In this document: piece by piece, positions 9,861-22,068 of the stretch
Position numbering within the stretch: position 1 is the first letter of the stretch
How the letters are laid out: the number at the start of each line of letters is the position of its first letter
Assembly (NCBI GenBank): GCA_963971535.1
Contig: OZ020592.1
Coordinates: 120,113,480-120,177,479, forward strand
Direction of reading: 5' to 3'
DNA from: Notolepis coatsorum
Lineage: Eukaryota; Chordata; Actinopteri; Aulopiformes; Paralepididae
DNA length: 64,000 nucleotides
Translations under genes and position numbers: made by a program
Notes under the pieces: generated by a model
What the model saw: the letters and a program-made list of their open reading frames with translations, nothing else
Database searches by the model: none
What the model was told of the DNA's origin: nothing

Positions 9861-12800
9861 ATGGGGCTGATTAAAATAGTATCGTGGAATATAGACGGAT
9901 GTCATCATCCCATTAAGAGAAAAAAAAATACTGACGTTCTTGAAACAAAAAAAGACGGATATTGCACTAATTCAAGAATCACACCTGAATGAGGAAGAGT
10001 CGGCCAAGCTTAAGAGGGATTGGGTGGGACAAATATTCTATAGTACATTCTCTTCTAGGAAGAGGGGGGTGGCAATATTAGTGAGAAAAAACATAGACAT
10101 TAAGGTGCACAACAGTTTCTCGCATGATGAGGGGAGATGGGTTATATTGGATGCTGATTTGGAGGGACCGAGAACTACATTAGCTAATATATATGCGCCC
10201 AACGTGTCGTCCTCAGACTTTTTTCATGAAGTATGTGAGGTGATTAGGAAGATAGGGAATAGCAACGTAATCATAGGGGGGGACTTCAACCTGGCTGGAA
10301 ACACCTTGCTGGACAAATCATCTCAACCCAGGACCGCTGACAACGCAGGGAGACTTGCGGTCGGTGTACTGGTAGAGGAATTGGGTCTAGTGGATATCTG
10401 GAGGGTTCTGAACCCACAGGAAAGAGACTACACGTTTTACTCTCACCCACATGCCTCATACTCTAGAATAGACTATTTCCTGATCTCTAGCGCATTGGTA
10501 GAACAAGTAGCAGATAGTAGGATAGGGAACATTGTAATATCTGATCATGCTCCGGTTGATTTGGTAATCACATCCATAGAGGAGGGGCAACGGTCTCGGA
10601 GATGGCGATTCAATAACCTAATGTTGAATGATGAAGTGTCATGTGCATACATTAGAACTATATTTAAGGAATTCTGGGAACTTAATGAAGGGTCAATAGA
10701 TGATAGTGGCATAATGTGGGACACATGTAAAGCATACATGAGAGGACGACTCATACAATACAGTGCAATACTAAAAAGGGCAGAGAAACAAAAAATTACA
10801 GCATTGGACGAGGAAATTAAAGCACTCTCGAAACAGCACAGTCAAGAGACCAGACCCAGAAACGTGGAGAAATTTGAACAAATCCAAATATGAATTGAAC
10901 AACATATATAAAAAAAAAAGGCTGAATATGCTTTATTTAGGACCAACCAAAGATATTATGAACAAGGGGAGAGAGCGGGTAAAATACTAGCAAATCGGGT
11001 TAAACAAATGCAAAATCAAAATATTATATCCTCGATTCGTAATAAGAATGACAAAATTATTACGGACAAAAAGGAAATTAATAATGTTTTCAGGTGCTTT
11101 TACCAGGATTTGTATACCCCACAGGCGGCGGTGGATCAGGTAAAAATGGACGCGTTCTTCAACAAGATTGAATTACCGTCGTTATCGAAACAACAAGTAA
11201 AGTCAATGGAGGGGGAGGTCTCAATAGAGGAAATACATGCGGCAATCAACAGCCTTAAATTAGGCAAAGCACCAGGAGACGATGGGTTTACTCCCGATTT
11301 CTACAAACCATTCAGTGATATAATCTCTCCAAGACCATTGAAAGTATATCAAGATTCACTGTTAAAAGGGAGCTTGCCCACTAGCCTGAGATCGGCCACT
11401 ATTACGTTACTACAGAAAAAGGGCAAAGACCCTCAATACTGTGGGAACTATAGGCCTATATCCCTGAGCAATTTGGAAGAAAAAGTATTGGCAAAAATAC
11501 TAGCGAATAGAATAGAAGATGTACTACCAACTTACCAAGTTTGGTACACTCAGACCAAGTGGGTTTTGTGAAGGGGAGAAACTCAGCTGATAATATTTGC
11601 AGACTCCTACACATAATGTGGAAGGTTAGGAATGATGTAGAGCCTACAGTAGCCTTCTCATTGGACGCCGAAAAGGCCTTTGATAAGGTGGAATTTGCAT
11701 TCTTGTTTCACACGCTAGAGCGCTTCGGATTTGGACCATCGTTTACTGGATGGGTAAAGCTGTTATACACAAATCCGATGGCCTCTGTCTTGACTAACGG
11801 GATCGTATCCTCGCCCTTTAATCTAGGACGAGGCAAGATTCTCCGCTTTCTCCCCAAATGTTCGCGCTTTTCCTCGAACCACTTGCTATCGCACTAAGGA
11901 CTAATCAAGACATCAAAGGGGTAATAGCGGGGCAGGTGGAACATAAACTATTTTTATATGCGGATGATATCTTATTGGTATCCAGCAATCCCCAAACAGC
12001 AGCTGGGGTCATTGGAACTGTTATCGAGTCCTTCTCCGAAATTTCTGGATACACAATCAACTGGAGCAAATCAGAAGCAATGCCTCTCTCTAAGTGCTGT
12101 CCCCCTGCTATTAGGAGGGGATGGCAGTACAGGTGGATGCCGTCAGGGTTGATATACCTAGGAATAAAGCTGATCCCAGGTCTGAAAGAGATAGTACAAG
12201 CCAATATTGCCCCTATAATCGAACATGTTAGTGCTCTGACCCAGAATTGGGCCAAGATGAATATGTCCCTCCTTGGGAAGATAAACTTAGTAAAAATTAT
12301 ATTGGCTCCCAAATTAAATTATATCCTATATATGCTGCCGCTGACTCTCCCGACTCAGTTACTCAAACAGTATGACAAAGTCATTAATGTGTATTTATGG
12401 GGGGGCAAAAGGCCACTATTTGGTCGGGCCAAAATGTATGCAGCAAAGGAAAATGGCGGCTTGTCCCTGCCTAAGCTAGACTGGTATCACTATGCGTTCT
12501 CGCTCTCCCAGCTCTCCAAATTGAATCACTCGACTGAGGAGGCACCTGCTTGGGTCAAGATAGAGGAGGAAATGGTATATCCCTCGTCTCTGGAATCCTT
12601 CCTGACACAATCAGACAGACCTATACCTCTTAAGAACCCTCTAATGGCGTTTGCCAGGGAAACTTGGAATCAGTCACACAGGCTGACTGGTGATAGCCCA
12701 TATCTGACTACAAGAGCCTCTATATGGTATAATAAAAAACTAAAGATTGGTAAGAAATCAGTCATATGGGACGACTGGATTAAAAGGGGGATACATGTAC

Positions 12801-13636
12801 TGGGTGATATAGCCGAGGAAGATGGGGTTTTACCTTTTGAGGATATTAAAGAGGATTTTGGTATAGATAATAAAAACGTCTATAAATTCCTACAGATTAG
12901 ACATTGTATATCGTCATCAATGGGAGGGCCAAAGTGTGGCCCGATTACTGCAATTCAAGAAATATTTTATAAAGGATGGCGTAGGAAAGGCGGTGCGTCA
13001 AGATTCTATGATGTTATAAGAGAATACAATGCACCCAAGTTGGCGGGTCTGAGGCTGAGCTGGGAGAACGATGTACGTGAGGATATTACTGAGGAAATGT
13101 GGGAGAAACTGGTGTCCAAATGGGGTAAATTCTCTCGGGAGGCGCAATCACAACTTATTTTTTACAAAGTGTTGAACAGAAGCTATTGGACTCCAAGTAA
13201 ACTGGCCAGACTGAAATTAAGGGACAGTGACATCTGCTGGAGATGTGAGAAGGAGACAGGCACTTTACTACACATGCTATACGAATGTGAGAAGGTCCGG
13301 AAAATGTGGGATCAAATTGTGATATTCCTAAGTAAGGTTCTGAATGTGAAGATAAATAACGCCCCAATGGCATGTGTTTTGGGTATAGTACCGAAAGGGA
13401 TTAAACTGCCTAAATACCGGGGAATGTGGTATAGAATGGCCATGATATCAGGATGTAGAATTGCATTACGACATTGGAAATCACCTGTTGATATTACTTT
13501 TAAAGAATGGATGGAACTAATGTTCCGGACAGCATCATATGAAAGGGTGACATATAGAGTCGCAGGAAGAGAGGATATCTTCGCTGAGGTATGGGACAGT
13601 TTTCTACACCTGACTGAACGGTCTGGGGACAAATGA
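9861..13636 (+). pseudogene. L1-type ORF2 (endonuclease and reverse transcriptase), frameshifted
   Basis: The likely start is the ATG at 9861 (MGLIKIVSWNIDG), the canonical start of an APE-type endonuclease. A frameshift falls in the A-run near 9920. Endonuclease motifs follow: IQESHL, IYAPN, GGDFN, RIDYF and SDH. RT motifs are LGKAPGDDGF, NYRPISL, SLDAEKAFDKVEF, a frameshifted PLSP segment near 11850, and the catalytic YADD near 11958 (YADDILLVSS). The C-terminus has the zinc-binding pattern C-x2-C-x8-H-x4-C (CWRCEKETGTLLHMLYEC) near 13240. Breaks occur near 9920, 10893-11008, 11560 and 11850. Family membership in the L1/Tx1 superfamily is secure; the clade within it is not. Confidence 0.88.
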
Positions 13637-14025
13637 CTAAGGTGGGGTTACAATGGTATCAAGGATGAATATAAAAAAGGGGATCTGATCTGATGGTACT
13701 TGTACTTTATATTGTATTATGTATGTATATGCATAGATTTTATGTATGCAGCACATACCTGCTCACAGGTAGATCGGTCTACATGTAAAGTATATGCATC
13801 AGGGATATATGTGCACAATGTATAGTATCTTTCTTTTTTCGTAAGTCTTTTTTTAATTTCCATGTCAGTTTTTAATGTATTTGTATGAGTCTTGTACATG
13901 TTTTGTATGTTCTTACAAAAAAAGAAAAAGGCAAGTCTTGGACGTTGCATACTGTGATGTGGAAAAATATGTTTTGAATATTTGAGATTTGTGCAAAAAA
14001 TATCAATAAAAAATAAAAAATAAAC
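13637..14025 (+). other. 3' UTR of the + strand L1/Tx1 LINE
   Basis: Non-coding AT-rich sequence from the ORF2 stop to an A-rich end. The terminal caataaaaa motif resembles the end of the truncated element at 49452-50077. Confidence 0.6.
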
Positions 14026-14651
14026 GTTTTAATTTTTTATATTTTTAATTTATATATTTTTCTATAGGCTTGCCGTGGTAATTAGTGATACTGGTGTCAT
14101 TCTGTGTTCAGGCATCCACTTGCCTACTGCCCCTTTAAACTTATCCTTGCTAAGTTTCACTTCCAGAGAGAATTTAACTTCACGACCAGACAGAATACTA
14201 GAGAACAGATGACATATTACAACAATGGCAGAGGATTATTTGGATTTAAACACAGTGGATCTCAGTTGATCTATCCGGAAAAGTATGTTTCTTCTTTTTA
14301 TTTGATTGTGCCTGTGAGTCCGGCGGGGGAGAATGTTGATGTGTTTGTTGGCGCGTGTGTGTCGGCGACGCGTGTGTTTCTTTCCATTGGTTTCATTTGG
14401 TTAACGTTATTGGGCGCACAAGAAAACGAAAGAAAACTGTAATGACCCTGCAGCTGTTCCGTAAATGTGCCTTTCTCCTCCGTGCACTTTCGCCCGCTCT
14501 GAAGTCTGACTCAGTGTGCCCGGCCACGCGCGCTGTTCTCACACGGACCTCGCGAGTGCCTGCATGTGGGTGTGTTTGCGCTGTGGGGCGTATTCGTCGC
14601 ATGGGTGCGCAACGCGTACCCCACCGTGACGGCCGTACCGTTACACCCCTA
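14026..14651. other. right part of hAT 1
   Basis: It has GC-rich CpG-containing sequence and the 3' inverted repeat. Frames across it show no transposase motif. Confidence 0.55.
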
Positions 14652-14814
14652 CTGACCAGACACTCTGTATCAGTGTGATGGCTGTTTACTAGGGGTGGGA
14701 ATCACCAGTTTCATCACGATACGATATCGATTCTTTGGACAACGATACGATATTTAACGATATCACAGTCTGCCACGATATGATACGATACGATTCGATT
14801 CAGGTGCCTGCGAT

Positions 14815-16713
14815 CAGAGCACGAAATTAAACTCACCGGCCAGTGGCGGGTAGATGGGACAATTCTACCCGCCAAGCATATTTCTTACCGGCCAAAAAGA
14901 ATACGCATTTTTGTGTCTCATTATATATAATTTTTTTTCAGTACATTTCAAGTAGATAAGCTATTACGTTGAAGAATAGACACTTAAAGAGGCCAGAGTT
15001 AAATTTGTACTCTCTCTCTCTCTCTGAAGTGACTTCTCACTATCTGCAAACAGCTCCACTGTCTGTGTGTATACTTAGTAGCCTCCAGATCAGGGTTTCC
15101 GTTAGAAAAAATTGTTGTCGGCATCAGTGTCAAATCTACCGGTCAAATGAGAGAAATTCCGGTCAGAGTTTATTGAGCTTAAAAACAATTGATAGGCAAA
15201 AGAATGTCAACAAAACAAAATAATGACCATCAAGGCATGTAGATTTATAATATTTTTACTTAAAACTAGGCTACTTTTGCGTATAGTCATTATATTCCAA
15301 ATAAAATAAGTCCAGAGACTCCGTGCTGCTGCCGACTTTAAATCAAATAGGTGTCTGTGGGCAGTCGCCCGACATTAATAAACAGCAGTCTGTTATAATC
15401 ACATTTTTATGAGCTAACGAATTCCGTTATATTGGACATTTGTATTAATTATATCAAGCGAATAACTGAGAAATTTGGCAGAGAGAGACGGCAACATTAT
15501 CGTGGGTTTGCGTGACGACTCTCTCTCTCTCCACCTCCCAATGACTTATTTGCGAGAGTATGTCGATGCAGAGCAGCAGATTCAGCTGTTTTCTGGCTCT
15601 ATCTGGGGACCGCTCAGCAGCGCCCCCCACCCAACAGCTGAATTGCCAATGGCTGAATTGGAGTACTGCACTGTGCCGCTGCTGCTCCGGCTCTGCAGCT
15701 GCACATGCACTTCCAAACCCAGCACTAAGCTCTCGCTGACAACGTCGTTGTCATTATTAGAAGCAACGATGAAACAAATGTAATGATTGTTTCGTTCATC
15801 GCATAGGCTATTTAATTTTAGCCTATTTTAATACAATTCAAATAATCAAATTGTGCTTAGAGGGAATTATTTTCACCGGACATTAAGACCGGAGAGATTA
15901 AATATGTCTGACTTCAACAGATTTTGCCGGTCAAATACCGGTAATTACCGGCTAACGGAAACGCTGCTCCAGATGCAGCCAGGATTCTCCGGCGCTGCAG
16001 CTGGGCCCTATTGGTCAAATCACATTCAGCATGCCTTGCCCTCAGCTAGAATACGCATCGAATCTATGTTATAAGACATTGATATCAGGAGCTATCTGTA
16101 GCTACTGTTAGCCGGCTATATAACGTTAAGACAACGCCTCAGTGAACTATTTAGTTTACTGGGACATATAGAGCTAACGTGAGCTAACGTTGCCTACCGA
16201 GCGAACAGACTTCAACGGAGGTATTATGCACTCGACTATAATTGCTGGAGCATTTCTTGATATCAGCAGCTATCAGTAGCTAGCCAGCTAGATACCGTTA
16301 GACAATGCCTCATGTATTAAAACTAAAAGTGAATAGTTGACTGGGTCATTGTTTAAACAGTAACGTTAGCTCACAGAGGTCCGCAATAGACTAGGGCAGA
16401 CTCTGTGTTGATACGAGCAGAAGCGAGCAGAGCAGAGCAGAAACTAGTCATATCCGCCCCAGGATATGACTCGTTGCCACAGGTTTTTTTCAAAATAAGA
16501 GTATCATATGAACCGAACGTTGCTAACTGCCGGAGCCATCGATATTATGACTGGAGCTGCGCTTGGGGCGGAAATGAGACCCGCACAGGATTTTCAAAAT
16601 AAGAGTATCGATATGAACTACACGCCAGGTGGCGGGCAGACCTCTCATTGTTAGTCGCCAAACCTAAAATATGCCCGCCATTGGCGGGTGGCGGGCTCTA
16701 ATTTCGTGCCCTG
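14815..16713. mobile_element. hAT element 3, nested in hAT 2
   Basis: Ends are cagagcacgaaatta and taatttcgtgccctg, flanked by perfect 8-bp duplication cctgcgat at 14807-14814 and 16714-16721. Its interior (ctccactgtctgtgtgta, ccaggattctccgg, gcagctgg) is shared with the hAT at 20293-21259. Confidence 0.92.
15091..15966. mobile_element. hAT element 4, nested in hAT 3
   Basis: Inverted repeats are cagggtttccgttag and ctaacggaaacgctg, with perfect 8-bp duplication ctccagat at 15083-15090 and 15967-15974. The interior has a CT tract at 15521 and no transposase. Confidence 0.92.
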
Positions 16714-17347
16714 CCTGCGATCGATATGAGACGATATTATATGCCCATTTAACACAATCGGTAACATTTAAATCAACAAAAAAAAAGGCAATGGAAATAT
16801 CATTTGACATTTTTATTTTTGAGCTCTTCCAGACATTTAAATGAAAAACAATCTATTGTTTTTATAGACCTCCTGTTCACTGTTTTTGGTTAGTTTTTTT
16901 TTTAGTTTTTTTGATATTAATATCCTATTCACTGTCACATAGCTGTATTTTGGCTGGAAAAGGCATATTGGGAGTCCGAAGGTGCAGTACCGGCCAGATC
17001 CTGGTAGTGGCGCAGTCCCTAATGGACCTCTGCTGTTCTCTCTATGGCTCTATCAGCTTAGCTTAGTTAGCTTACGCTAACGCAACCTTAATTTCTGTAT
17101 TTAATGGGCATAAAGGAATGGCGAGGATGGAAAGCATGTTAGATGCATTTGACCCGTTGTGGGGGAAAAAACAACAGGCACTTATTTCGGGTCGCAAAAT
17201 AGGCGGACTCTGAAGCAATGCTGTCTAACGTCTACACACACGGAGATATCGCAATATGAATCGACCTTTTTCCGTTGCATCGATCCTATTTGATAATTGA
17301 TAATAGATCGATATATCGATCTGGATCTATGTATCGTCCCACCCCTA

Positions 17348-17487
17348 CTGTTTACTGCAGAGTGGAGGGACTGGGAGACCCATGTTACTGACCAGACACT
17401 GTATCAGTGATGGCTGTTTACTGCAGAGTGGAGGGACTGGGAGACCCATGTTACTGACAAGACACTCTGTATAAGTGATGGCTTTTG
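17348..17487 (+). repeat. 68-bp tandem repeat, segment 3
   Basis: The array continues directly after hAT 2 with two units, then degenerates near 17480. Confidence 0.85.
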
Positions 17488-17606
17488 GAGTGTAGAGCTA
17501 TTATTTTAACACGTAGACACTTAATTTAACAAAACAGAAAAATACCACTCCTTTTTTAAATGGAGGCAAACGCGGAGCTCCAGGATTTCCGAAGCACATA
17601 GACGAT

Positions 17607-18262
17607 GAATGAATGAAAACTTTATTTAACAGATTGCAGAATGGGTACAATACAGTACGGCTCAATACACACAATTGTTAAGGGGATGCAGACCTGAGAA
17701 AGACGTTTGTCTTGTTTCCATCAGGGTCCCCCATTTTCAATTCATATAGACATTTATGACATACACAACATACATGACATTTATGGCATAGGGACATATA
17801 GGTATTTAGTACTGATACATTTGTGACATAAACGGTATTCAAATATACAGTACTGTTACCCCTACCTAGATCCTGACAGAGTATATACATATGATGGGGA
17901 GGGGACTGTACATTAGGAGGGGGTGGGTGGGTGGGAGAGAGATATACATACGGCGGGGAGGGAATATATACATGCGGTGGGGAGGAGACTGTCTATTAGG
18001 AGGTGGTGGGGGTTTTGGGCATTTACGGTGGCCAGTTTCGAATTGCAGCCTCCCGTAGGTGCTCTTTAAGAGCGGTTTTGAATGTGGGTAGGGATTCACA
18101 TTCCTTTACAGCTTTGGGTAGGGCGTTCCACATTGATGTGGCATAATTGCGAAACGTATTTAGTCCCTTGTTTGAGCCGAATCTGGGTTTAACATGATTT
18201 GTTGAGCTTCCTCTGGTGTAGTGGTTGTGGTATTCGATAAGGAAGAGACTGAACTAGTTTGG
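17607..18262 (-). mobile_element. CR1-like LINE, 5'-truncated 3' end
   Basis: The + strand starts gatgaatgaatgaaaacttt (the tetranucleotide tail) and then runs antisense through the 3' UTR and the last codons of the RT (complement of SNKGLNTFRNYATSMWNALP near 18100-18180). It matches the 3' part of 55263-56845. Confidence 0.88.
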
Positions 18263-18479
18263 CCTGGTGGCATTCCTCCAGCAGATCTCAGACCAGCCTG
18301 TACAGTATGTCATCACAGGCCCTCAGGGTAGAGCTGCTAGCCACGGTTGCTACATGGAGGCTGTCATTTGAGCAGAGGTCGGTCTAACGAGAAGTCTGAG
18401 TGTTCACTGACTTCACTCTGCATTGCAGCCATCTTGATTGAAGGTGCTGTAAGTGCCATCTTTTGTTTGTGTTAAATAG

Positions 18480-19125
18480 CTCTGCAGTAAACAAACATCA
18501 CTGATACAGAGTGTCTGGTCAGTAACATGGGTCTCCCAGTCCCTCCACTCTGCAGTAAACAGCCATCACTGATACAGAGTGTCTGGTCAGTAACATGGGT
18601 CTCCCCACTCTCCCAGTCCCTCCACTCTGCAGTAAACAGCCATCACTGATACTGTCTGGTCAGTAACGTGGGTCTCCCAGTCCCTCCACTCTGCAGTAAA
18701 CAGCCATCACTGATACAGAGTGTCTGGTCAGTAACATGGGTCTACTCTCCCAGTCCCTCCACTCTGCAGTAAACAGCCATCACTGATACAGAGTGTCTGG
18801 TCAGTAACATGGGTCTCCCAGTCCCTCCACTCTGCAGTAAACAGCCATCACTGATACAGAGTGTCTGGTCAGTAACATGGGTCTACTCTCCCAGTCCCTC
18901 CACTCTGCAGTAAACAGCCATCACTGATACAGAGTGTCTGGTCAGTAACATGGGTCTCCCAGTCCCTCCACTCTGCAGTAAACAGCCATCACTGATACTG
19001 TCTGGTCAGTAACGTGGGTCTCCCAGTCCCTCCACTCTGCAGTAAACAGCCATCACTGATACAGAGTGTCTGGTCAGTAACATGGGTCTCCCAGTCCCTC
19101 CGCTCTGCAGTAAACACTAAATACA
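18480..19125 (-). repeat. 68-bp repeat in inverted orientation, about nine units
   Basis: The same unit as 6737-6996 but reverse-complemented (gtctggtcagtaacatgggt ... ctgcagtaaacagccatcac). Some units carry short internal insertions or deletions near tctcccagtccc and gatactgtctgg. Confidence 0.9.
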
Positions 19126-19211
19126 TGTTCTGGGGACGATACACTTCAGACACGTCCACCTTCAAGTAATACAAACATTGTAGAGAGATGATACACTTTC
19201 AGACACACCTT
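19126..19211. repeat. short duplicated unit around gatacacttcagacac
   Basis: Two units (gatacacttcagacacgtcc and gatacactttcagacacacc) each end in ccttcaagta. Confidence 0.6.
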
Positions 19212-19219
19212 CCTTCAAG

Positions 19220-19430
19220 TAGGGATGCACGATTAATCGGAAAGAAATTGCGACCTCGATTCATTGACCTATGCAATCTCATTTCTAAATTATGATATTA
19301 TTATTTTTACTTAGAATTTTCTTTTACTTCACTTTTTAAAATTATGACAAAAAGAATCGTGAGAGAATCGTGATCTCAATTCTTAGAGAAAAACCGTGAT
19401 TCACATTTTAGCAAGAATCGTGCAGCCCTA
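19220..19430. mobile_element. hAT MITE, 211 bp
   Basis: Termini are tagggatgcacgatt and cgtgcagcccta. The perfect 8-bp duplication ccttcaag lies at 19212-19219 and 19431-19438. Confidence 0.93.
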
Positions 19431-19438
19431 CCTTCAAG

Positions 19439-19948
19439 TAATAAAAACTTGGGGGGGGGGGGGGGGATGTCTGTCTAATGTCCTTTGTGTTTGTGGGTGG
19501 TGTGTTTTTTGTTATTTGTATTTGGTATATTTGTATTTTGTATTTATAAGTTTAGATCTGTATTTATTATTGTTTTTGTCATTATTATTATTGTTTTACT
19601 GTTGTTTATATTGTGTTGTTTGCTGTTGTTAAAAAAATTCAAATAAAATTGAAACTTGATTTAAAGGTGACATGCATTATAAATGTCTAGCATTGTATTA
19701 TAGTAATAGGAGTTAGTATCAATGTGTCTGTGTCTCTAAATACCATATTGGCGGATTGCCGTCATTCAGGTCATTCATTTCCTGCTCCATTTAATCAGGT
19801 CGTTCTGATTTGACTCGCATGGTGACGTCACATGGCGCTGGGGATGCGGATAGTGATCCGATTGGCTCTGTGGTTGGAACCAATGCCCGCCCACAATCTA
19901 CCTAGAGCAGACCAAAGAAGTGCAGTGACTTAGCCTAACGTAAATAAT
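19439..19948. other. G-run, T-rich low complexity and 5' flank of the THAP remnant
   Basis: It has a poly-G run at 19449-19465 and TTTGTATTT-like low complexity to about 19640. After that comes single-copy-looking sequence leading to the THAP frame. No further gene seen. Confidence 0.45.
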
Positions 19949-20134
19949 ATGAGCAAAACACGCAGGCCATGTGCTGTTCCTGGCTGCAAAGCTGCTAATA
20001 CGTCTTTGCACATTTTTCCTGAGGATTCCGTGCTTCGCCAGCAATGGAACAAGTTCGTTTTTGGATTTTTGCAAAGACGAGGGACTTTATGCTTCCGTGA
20101 TTTCCTGGCTGTTGCTAAAGAAGAAGGGACCTAG
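19949..20134 (+). pseudogene. THAP-domain remnant, probably P-element-like transposase exon
   Basis: The frame starts at ATG 19949. It shows a THAP start: CAVPGC (C8, C13), LHIFPED (the HxFP signature at H21-P24), QQW (W33) and LCFRDF with C48. THAP domains bind DNA through a C2CH zinc centre and occur in P-element transposases and host THAP proteins. The fourth zinc ligand, normally His three residues after C48, is Asp51 here, so the finger is probably dead. The frame stops at TAG 11 residues later, and a donor-like gtaagt follows at 20140. A TTAA-bounded piggyBac-like element begins 40 bp downstream. Source (P element or host THAP copy) is undecided. Confidence 0.65.
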
Positions 20135-20292
20135 CCTGTAAGTCTTTGAGACCGAAAGAAAGCATCGAATCAGTATTAACACTTTCTCTGCCAAGGACGC
20201 CTAAACTCGTCATTCCCCGCCATGCTAATTCTGCCAATGACGCCGTAACACGTCATTGAGATCAATATTTCAAAAATCTGTGATCGCAATCA

Positions 20293-21259
20293 CAGGGCTG
20301 TACGCTAAGCTTTTTCACTAGGGGCACACTTGCCCCTAAATGAGAAATTTAGGGGCAAAAAATATTTTTTAGGGGCAAATTTTTAAATAACAATTTTACC
20401 ATTATTTATATCGATTGTTTTTGGGTTGTAGTTGTATTATCTGCGAGACATCGCCACCACGCAACAAGTCAAAATGCTCGCTATATGCAACCAGCTCCAC
20501 TGTCTGTGTGTACTCGAGTAGCCTCCAGCTACGGCCAGGATTCTCCGGAGCTGCAGCTGGACCCTATACTGTAGCCTCCAGCTACGGCCAGGATTCTCCG
20601 GCGCTGCAGCTGGACCCTATTGACTATATTCAGCGTGCCCTCAGCTCGAATACGCATCGACTCAGTGTTATAAGACATTGATATCAGGAGCTATCTGTAG
20701 CTATTTAGTTTAATGGGACGTTTCGTTTTGAACAGTGAGCTAACGCGAGCTATCATGCACTTAAATGCTGGAGCATTTGTTGATATCAGTAGCTAGCCGG
20801 CTGGCAGGCTCACCGAGGTCCCAGTGTCCCACTAGAGATTAGTGTTTACAACAGCCACGGGTGCGGGAGGGAGGAGGAGGAGCAGCAGACGCTGCAGCTC
20901 TCTCCGTGTGTCTGAGTTCAGTTCAGTTCGGCTCACTATAGGAGGTCGAACGCGTCGAAAATATGAAGCAATACTAACTTTACTTTTCTTCATAGCTAAA
21001 TGAATCAGACAGTCAGCCAGTCTATCAGAGTGAGTGCTCAGTCGATTGTTCCCGCTGATCATACCTGCTGAGTGCTCACTGCTCAGCTCGCGTGACTGAC
21101 GTCATCGCGTCATCACACGCCTTGGATAATTTAGGAGTGAAATGCGAATGCAAGGCTTGAAAGCACTACTCGCAAGCCCGCCCCCAGATAATATTTACCA
21201 ATCGCAACGGCCAATTAAAGGGGCAATTCGCGATCATCTCGTCGCAGTGTACAGCCCTG
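20293..21259. mobile_element. hAT with 5-bp target duplication
   Basis: Inverted termini cagggctgtac and gtacagccctg, flanked by aatca at 20288-20292 and 21260-21264. The uninterrupted relative at 50219-50236 shows the empty site. The 5-bp duplication suggests the hAT5 group. The interior shares sequence with hAT 3. Confidence 0.85.
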
Positions 21260-21868
21260 AATCATATTTCTCCCGTGGAGACTTGAGATCTACTGTTGAT
21301 CCCCTCTCAACTCTCCAACGGTTCAAGAGCGCCATCTGGTGGCGGATCGCCCAAACCGGAAACAGAAACTGGTGCTCATCCAAATTCGGTCCGATCACTC
21401 GCTATAGGTCCCGTGACTCAAGCTAGACACAATGGATAGCAATCCGTTACCAATAACTCGATAAACAACATGATTTGGACGTATATACTATTCAGGGGAG
21501 GAAACTAACTTTTTGGCTTACCAGCCAACTGGCGAGTATCTGATTTTTTTTACCAGACAAACTGATTTTTTACCAGCCAAAAAAAATCGCTAATTGTGAT
21601 AATTACTTCTTTGTATGTCTTCGTCTAAATTGATTTTCAATCATAGTAATAATCACACCGTTTCTCTACTCTTTAAAATATTTATTAGCATAAAACATTA
21701 ATAACAGTCTCTACTCTTCACAATATTAGCATAACACATATTAACATGAAAGAGGGATCTATTCTGGACTGGGTTGGGCTGAACTGGGCAGTGAAAGATG
21801 CTGGGTTGGACTGGGTTGGGCAGTGAAAGAAAAAAACCGAAGTATGTTGTGAAGTGTATAGATGGATA

Positions 21869-22068
21869 GATGTGAAATGTATAGATGTAGCAGTACTGTC
21901 TATCTGTATGTCATATGTTATGATGAATTGAAAATGGGGGACCCTGATGTAAACAAGACGAAAGTCTTTCTCTGGTCTGCATCCCCTTAACAATTGTGTG
22001 TATTGAGCCGTACTGTATTGTACCCATTCTGCAATCTGTTAATAAAGTTTTCAATCAGTCAATCAAGT
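21869..22068 (+). mobile_element. CR1-like LINE tail, 5'-truncated
   Basis: It carries gaattgaaaatgggggaccc and gttaataaagttttcaatca, the 3' UTR end of the element at 55263-56845. Confidence 0.85.

Larger units (their letters stand above)
8065..14025 (+). mobile_element. L1/Tx1-type non-LTR retrotransposon, nearly full length but decayed
   Basis: The order is 5' UTR, ORF1 (coiled coil plus RRM/C-terminal domain), ORF2 (endonuclease, RT, CCHC-like C-terminus) and an A-rich 3' end (aatatcaataaaaaataaaa). Frameshifts break both ORFs. It lies inside hAT 1. The exact 5' end is uncertain (between 8043 and 8090), and no clean target duplication was found. Confidence 0.85.
6997..14651. mobile_element. 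hAT element 1, greatly enlarged by internal insertions
   Basis: Both ends carry the inverted repeat taggggtgtaacggtac, and the element is flanked by the perfect 8-bp duplication ctgaccag at 6989-6996 and 14652-14659. The 7.7-kb length is mostly a piggyBac-like element (7116-8042) and an L1/Tx1-type LINE (about 8065-14025). The hAT's own sequence is roughly 7.0-7.1 kb and 14.03-14.65 kb; no transposase frame was recognised in it. Confidence 0.9.
14690..17347. mobile_element. hAT element 2 (outer shell of a nest)
   Basis: The inverted repeat taggggtggga is at both ends, with perfect 8-bp duplication ctgtttac at 14682-14689 and 17348-17355. It inserted in a 68-bp repeat unit. Repeated gatacgata / atcgat sequence forms long imperfect subterminal repeats. 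It contains hAT 3. Confidence 0.92.
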
